64,000 nt of DNA from Achromobacter spanius (GTDB taxonomy: Bacteria; Pseudomonadota; Gammaproteobacteria; Burkholderiales; Burkholderiaceae_B). The stretch covers positions 1,240,001 to 1,304,000 of the forward strand of contig NZ_CP034689.1 in NCBI RefSeq assembly GCF_003994415.1. The letters run 5' to 3'. Each line of letters begins with the position of its first letter. Positions within the stretch are counted from its first letter, which is position 1. The notes beneath the pieces were generated by a model. It was not told where the DNA came from, did no database searches, and saw only the letters and a program-made list of their open reading frames with translations. Shown here piece by piece: positions 61,972 to 64,000 of the stretch. The position numbers and the translations under genes were made by a program.

Positions 61972-63165
61972 ATGAACGAGTTCAGGATCCGCTTGCTCAA
62001 GCAGGGAACGCTGCGCGTGCACACCGTGCGCGCCTCAAGCGAAGGCGAGGCACGCGCGCAGTTGAGCGATGCCGACGGCATGGTTCTGGACATCCAACGT
62101 TCGGCCGTGCGCCGTGGCATCAAGTCGCGCGGCAAGAAGGCCTTTTCGCTAGGGCTGCTGCTGCAAGAACTGTCCACGTTGCTGGACGCCGGGCTGGCCT
62201 TGATCGAAGCGCTTGAGGCGCTGAGCGACAAGGCCGGTAAGGGCAACAAGGCCTTGCAGGCATCGCTGGGCCAGTTGCTGCGTTCGCTGTATCAGGGCCA
62301 GCCGCTGTCCAAGGCGATGGAGGCGCAGCCGCTGGTGTATCCCGCGCTGCTGGTGGCCACCGTAGCGTCCGCCGAAGGCAGCGGGCAACTGCCGGTGGTG
62401 CTCAGGCGCTATCAGTACTACGAAACGCGCATTGAAAACATCCGCAAGAAAGTGGTGGGTGCGCTCGTGTACCCGCTGGTGGTGATTGCGGTGGGCTTCG
62501 GCATTTTGCTGTTCATGCTGTTCTTTGTCGTGCCGCGCTTTGCGGTCGTGTTCGAAAGCATGCGCACCTTGCCGGCCACCGCCGAGGCCATGTTGTGGTG
62601 GGCGCGCCTGGTGCAGTCCGACGGTCATTTGCTGGGCGCGGGCATAGGCGCAAGCCTGCTTGCCGCCGCGTTGGCGCTGCGCACGCAGACGGTGAAGGCG
62701 GCGTTGATGAATCTGTTCTGGCGCCTGCCCAAGCTGCGCGACGTGGGCAACCTGTTCGTGCTGGCGCGCTTTTATCGCACCGTCGGTTTGTTGATCGAAG
62801 GCGGCACCCCCGCGTTGCAAGCCTTTGAACTGGCCGACCGCATCCTGCCGCCCGCTTACGGCGAACGCCTGGATCTGGCGCTGCAGGAATTGCGGGCTGG
62901 CCGCAGCGTGTCGGAAACCTTGGCACGCCATGGCTTGACGACAGCGGTGGCCGAGCGGCTGCTGCGTGTGGGCGAGCAAAGCGGCGACTTGGGCGGCATG
63001 TGCGAACGCATCGCGCAGTTCCACGATGGCACGCTGGACCACGCCATCGAAGTCTTTGGAAAGGTGTTCGAGCCGCTGCTGATGCTGGTCGTCGGCGGGC
63101 TGGTCGGCGCCATCGTCATCTTGCTGTACATGCCCATCTTCGAGATGGCCGGGAGTCTGGGATGA
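61972..63165 (+). CDS. gspF: Type II secretion inner-membrane protein GspF
   Basis: A 397-residue polytopic platform protein. It has two T2SF domains: FSLGLLLQELSTLLDAGLALIEALEAL... with KVVGALVYPLVVIAVGFGILLFMLFFVVPRF, and NLFVLARFYRTVGLLIEGGTPALQAFELA with a final LLMLVVGGLVGAIVILLYMPIFEM. It follows the broken transglycosylase by 1 base and overlaps the potential start of gspE. Confidence 0.95.
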   Translation: MNEFRIRLLKQGTLRVHTVRASSEGEARAQLSDADGMVLDIQRSAVRRGIKSRGKKAFSLGLLLQELSTLLDAGLALIEALEALSDKAGKGNKALQASLGQLLRSLYQGQPLSKAMEAQPLVYPALLVATVASAEGSGQLPVVLRRYQYYETRIENIRKKVVGALVYPLVVIAVGFGILLFMLFFVVPRFAVVFESMRTLPATAEAMLWWARLVQSDGHLLGAGIGASLLAAALALRTQTVKAALMNLFWRLPKLRDVGNLFVLARFYRTVGLLIEGGTPALQAFELADRILPPAYGERLDLALQELRAGRSVSETLARHGLTTAVAERLLRVGEQSGDLGGMCERIAQFHDGTLDHAIEVFGKVFEPLLMLVVGGLVGAIVILLYMPIFEMAGSLG

Positions 63166-63206
63166 ACCTAATGCATGAATTCGAAATCAGTCAGGAGGAG
63201 GGCGCA

Positions 63207-64000
63207 ATGGAAAGCACGACCGTGGCCGACGAGGCATGGTGGCTGTGGCGCGAGCGCGCGGCGGAACTGAGCCTGTCCCTGGCCGACTATCTGGACGAGG
63301 AATTGGCACGCCGCCCGCAACTGCTGCCGGTGCTGGCGCAGGCCTTGGGCATGGAGCCCCTGACCGCCCAGCAATGCCGCCAGGCTACGCCGCGCTTTGA
63401 CGTCTTGCCGCTGGCGGACGCCATGGCGTGCCGCGTGGCGCCCTTGCAGGTGGAGGGCGAATTCCTGCTGGCCATGGCCGCGCCGTTCTCGCGCGATGCG
63501 CGCCTGAAGCTGCAAGCCATGCTGTCCGGCCATGCGCTGCGCTTTGCCGTGTGCCCCACCGGCGTGGTGGATGCCTGGTTGAAACAGGCCGAAGCCACCG
63601 AGCGCGTGCTGGACGGCGTGGCCGTGGACATGGCGGACGACTCGCTGGCCAAGGCGGTCGAATCCATTTCCCTGGCCTCGCTGGCCAAGGACGAAAGCCC
63701 GGTGATCCGCCTGGTGAACATGACGCTCTATGACGGTCTGCAAAGCCGCGCCAGCGACATTCATCTGGAATCGGACGAGGAAGGCTTGTTGATCCGCTAC
63801 CGCATCGACGGCGTGATGCTGCGCATCCGCAAGGTGCCGGGGCAGGTCACCGCCAACCAGGTGATGTCGCGTCTGAAAGTGCTGTCCAGCCTGGACATCG
63901 CTGAAAAGCGCGTGCCGCAGGACGGCCGCTTCAAGGTGGTGCTGCAAGGGCGGGAAGTGGATTTTCGCGTCTCCATCATGCCGGGTAACCATGGCGAGAA
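63207..64000 (+). CDS. gspE: Type II secretion ATPase GspE (5' part)
   Basis: The first 264 codons of a GspE/PilB-type traffic ATPase; the gene leaves the window before the Walker motifs. The N-terminal MshEN-like region is followed by VIRLVNMTLYDGLQSRASDIHLESDEEGLLIRYRIDGVMLRI and the DGRFKVVLQGREVDFRVSIMP strand, diagnostic of GspE. ATG at 63207 is chosen because AGGAGG stands just upstream. An in-frame ATG at 63162, overlapping the gspF stop, is the alternative. Confidence 0.92.
   Translation, partial: MESTTVADEAWWLWRERAAELSLSLADYLDEELARRPQLLPVLAQALGMEPLTAQQCRQATPRFDVLPLADAMACRVAPLQVEGEFLLAMAAPFSRDARLKLQAMLSGHALRFAVCPTGVVDAWLKQAEATERVLDGVAVDMADDSLAKAVESISLASLAKDESPVIRLVNMTLYDGLQSRASDIHLESDEEGLLIRYRIDGVMLRIRKVPGQVTANQVMSRLKVLSSLDIAEKRVPQDGRFKVVLQGREVDFRVSIMPGNHGE

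Overview
The window is GC-rich, densely coded DNA from a betaproteobacterium. The best fit is the Alcaligenaceae, in the Achromobacter/Bordetella neighbourhood. This rests on protein signatures and gene order (Bug-type tricarboxylate-transport binding proteins, a dusB-fis-purH-ruvC-ruvA block, a PHA phasin, a betaproteobacterial RhlE), not on a database search. No phage, transposase, integrase, CRISPR array or rRNA was seen.

Region 1 (1-10.2 kb) is housekeeping. The 3' part of ruvB, a PLP dehydratase and an NDUFA9-like epimerase lie on the plus strand. They face a minus-strand block of pepP, ubiH-like hydroxylase, dusB, fis, purH, ruvC and ruvA, with a divergent TM2 protein between ubiH and pepP.

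Region 2 (10.3-16.8 kb) is a divalent-cation region. A yybP-ykoY (Mn2+) riboswitch precedes a CaCA-type exchanger. Next comes a separately promoted unit: a short leader ORF, a small ACT/MgtC-C-terminal-like protein, a second leader ORF encoding an LDPDPRLRP peptide that resembles enterobacterial MgtL, a P-type Mg2+ ATPase (MgtA) and a porin. The MgtL-like leader is the most interesting candidate for undescribed regulation in the window.

Region 3 (16.9-39.3 kb) is mixed core metabolism: a CtaG-like protein, galU, a BepA-type protease, YheT hydrolase, azlCD, rhlE, a thioredoxin, a CysZ/EI24-like protein, a CinA-like protein, two IclR regulators, two Bug proteins, phasin, pyrD, both N-degron aminoacyl-transferases (bpt, and an aat with a frameshift), NUDIX, a LysR/DoxX pair and a cyclase-family hydrolase.

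Region 4 (39.4-60.0 kb) holds a tRNA-Cys and two identical tRNA-Gly(GCC) genes that flank a compact glycine-betaine catabolic cluster. GbcAB demethylates betaine to dimethylglycine. DgcAB with a dedicated ETF makes sarcosine. SoxBDAG makes glycine and methylene-THF, GlyA converts glycine to serine, and FdhA removes formaldehyde. Two GlxA/AraC-type (GbdR-like) regulators sit in the cluster. A peptidase-M19-like protein and a V4R-domain protein in the operon have no clear job.

Region 5 (60.0-64.0 kb) has a cytochrome b561 and the start of a type II secretion-like cluster in the order gspG, lytic transglycosylase (broken by an in-frame amber codon), gspF, gspE (runs off the window).
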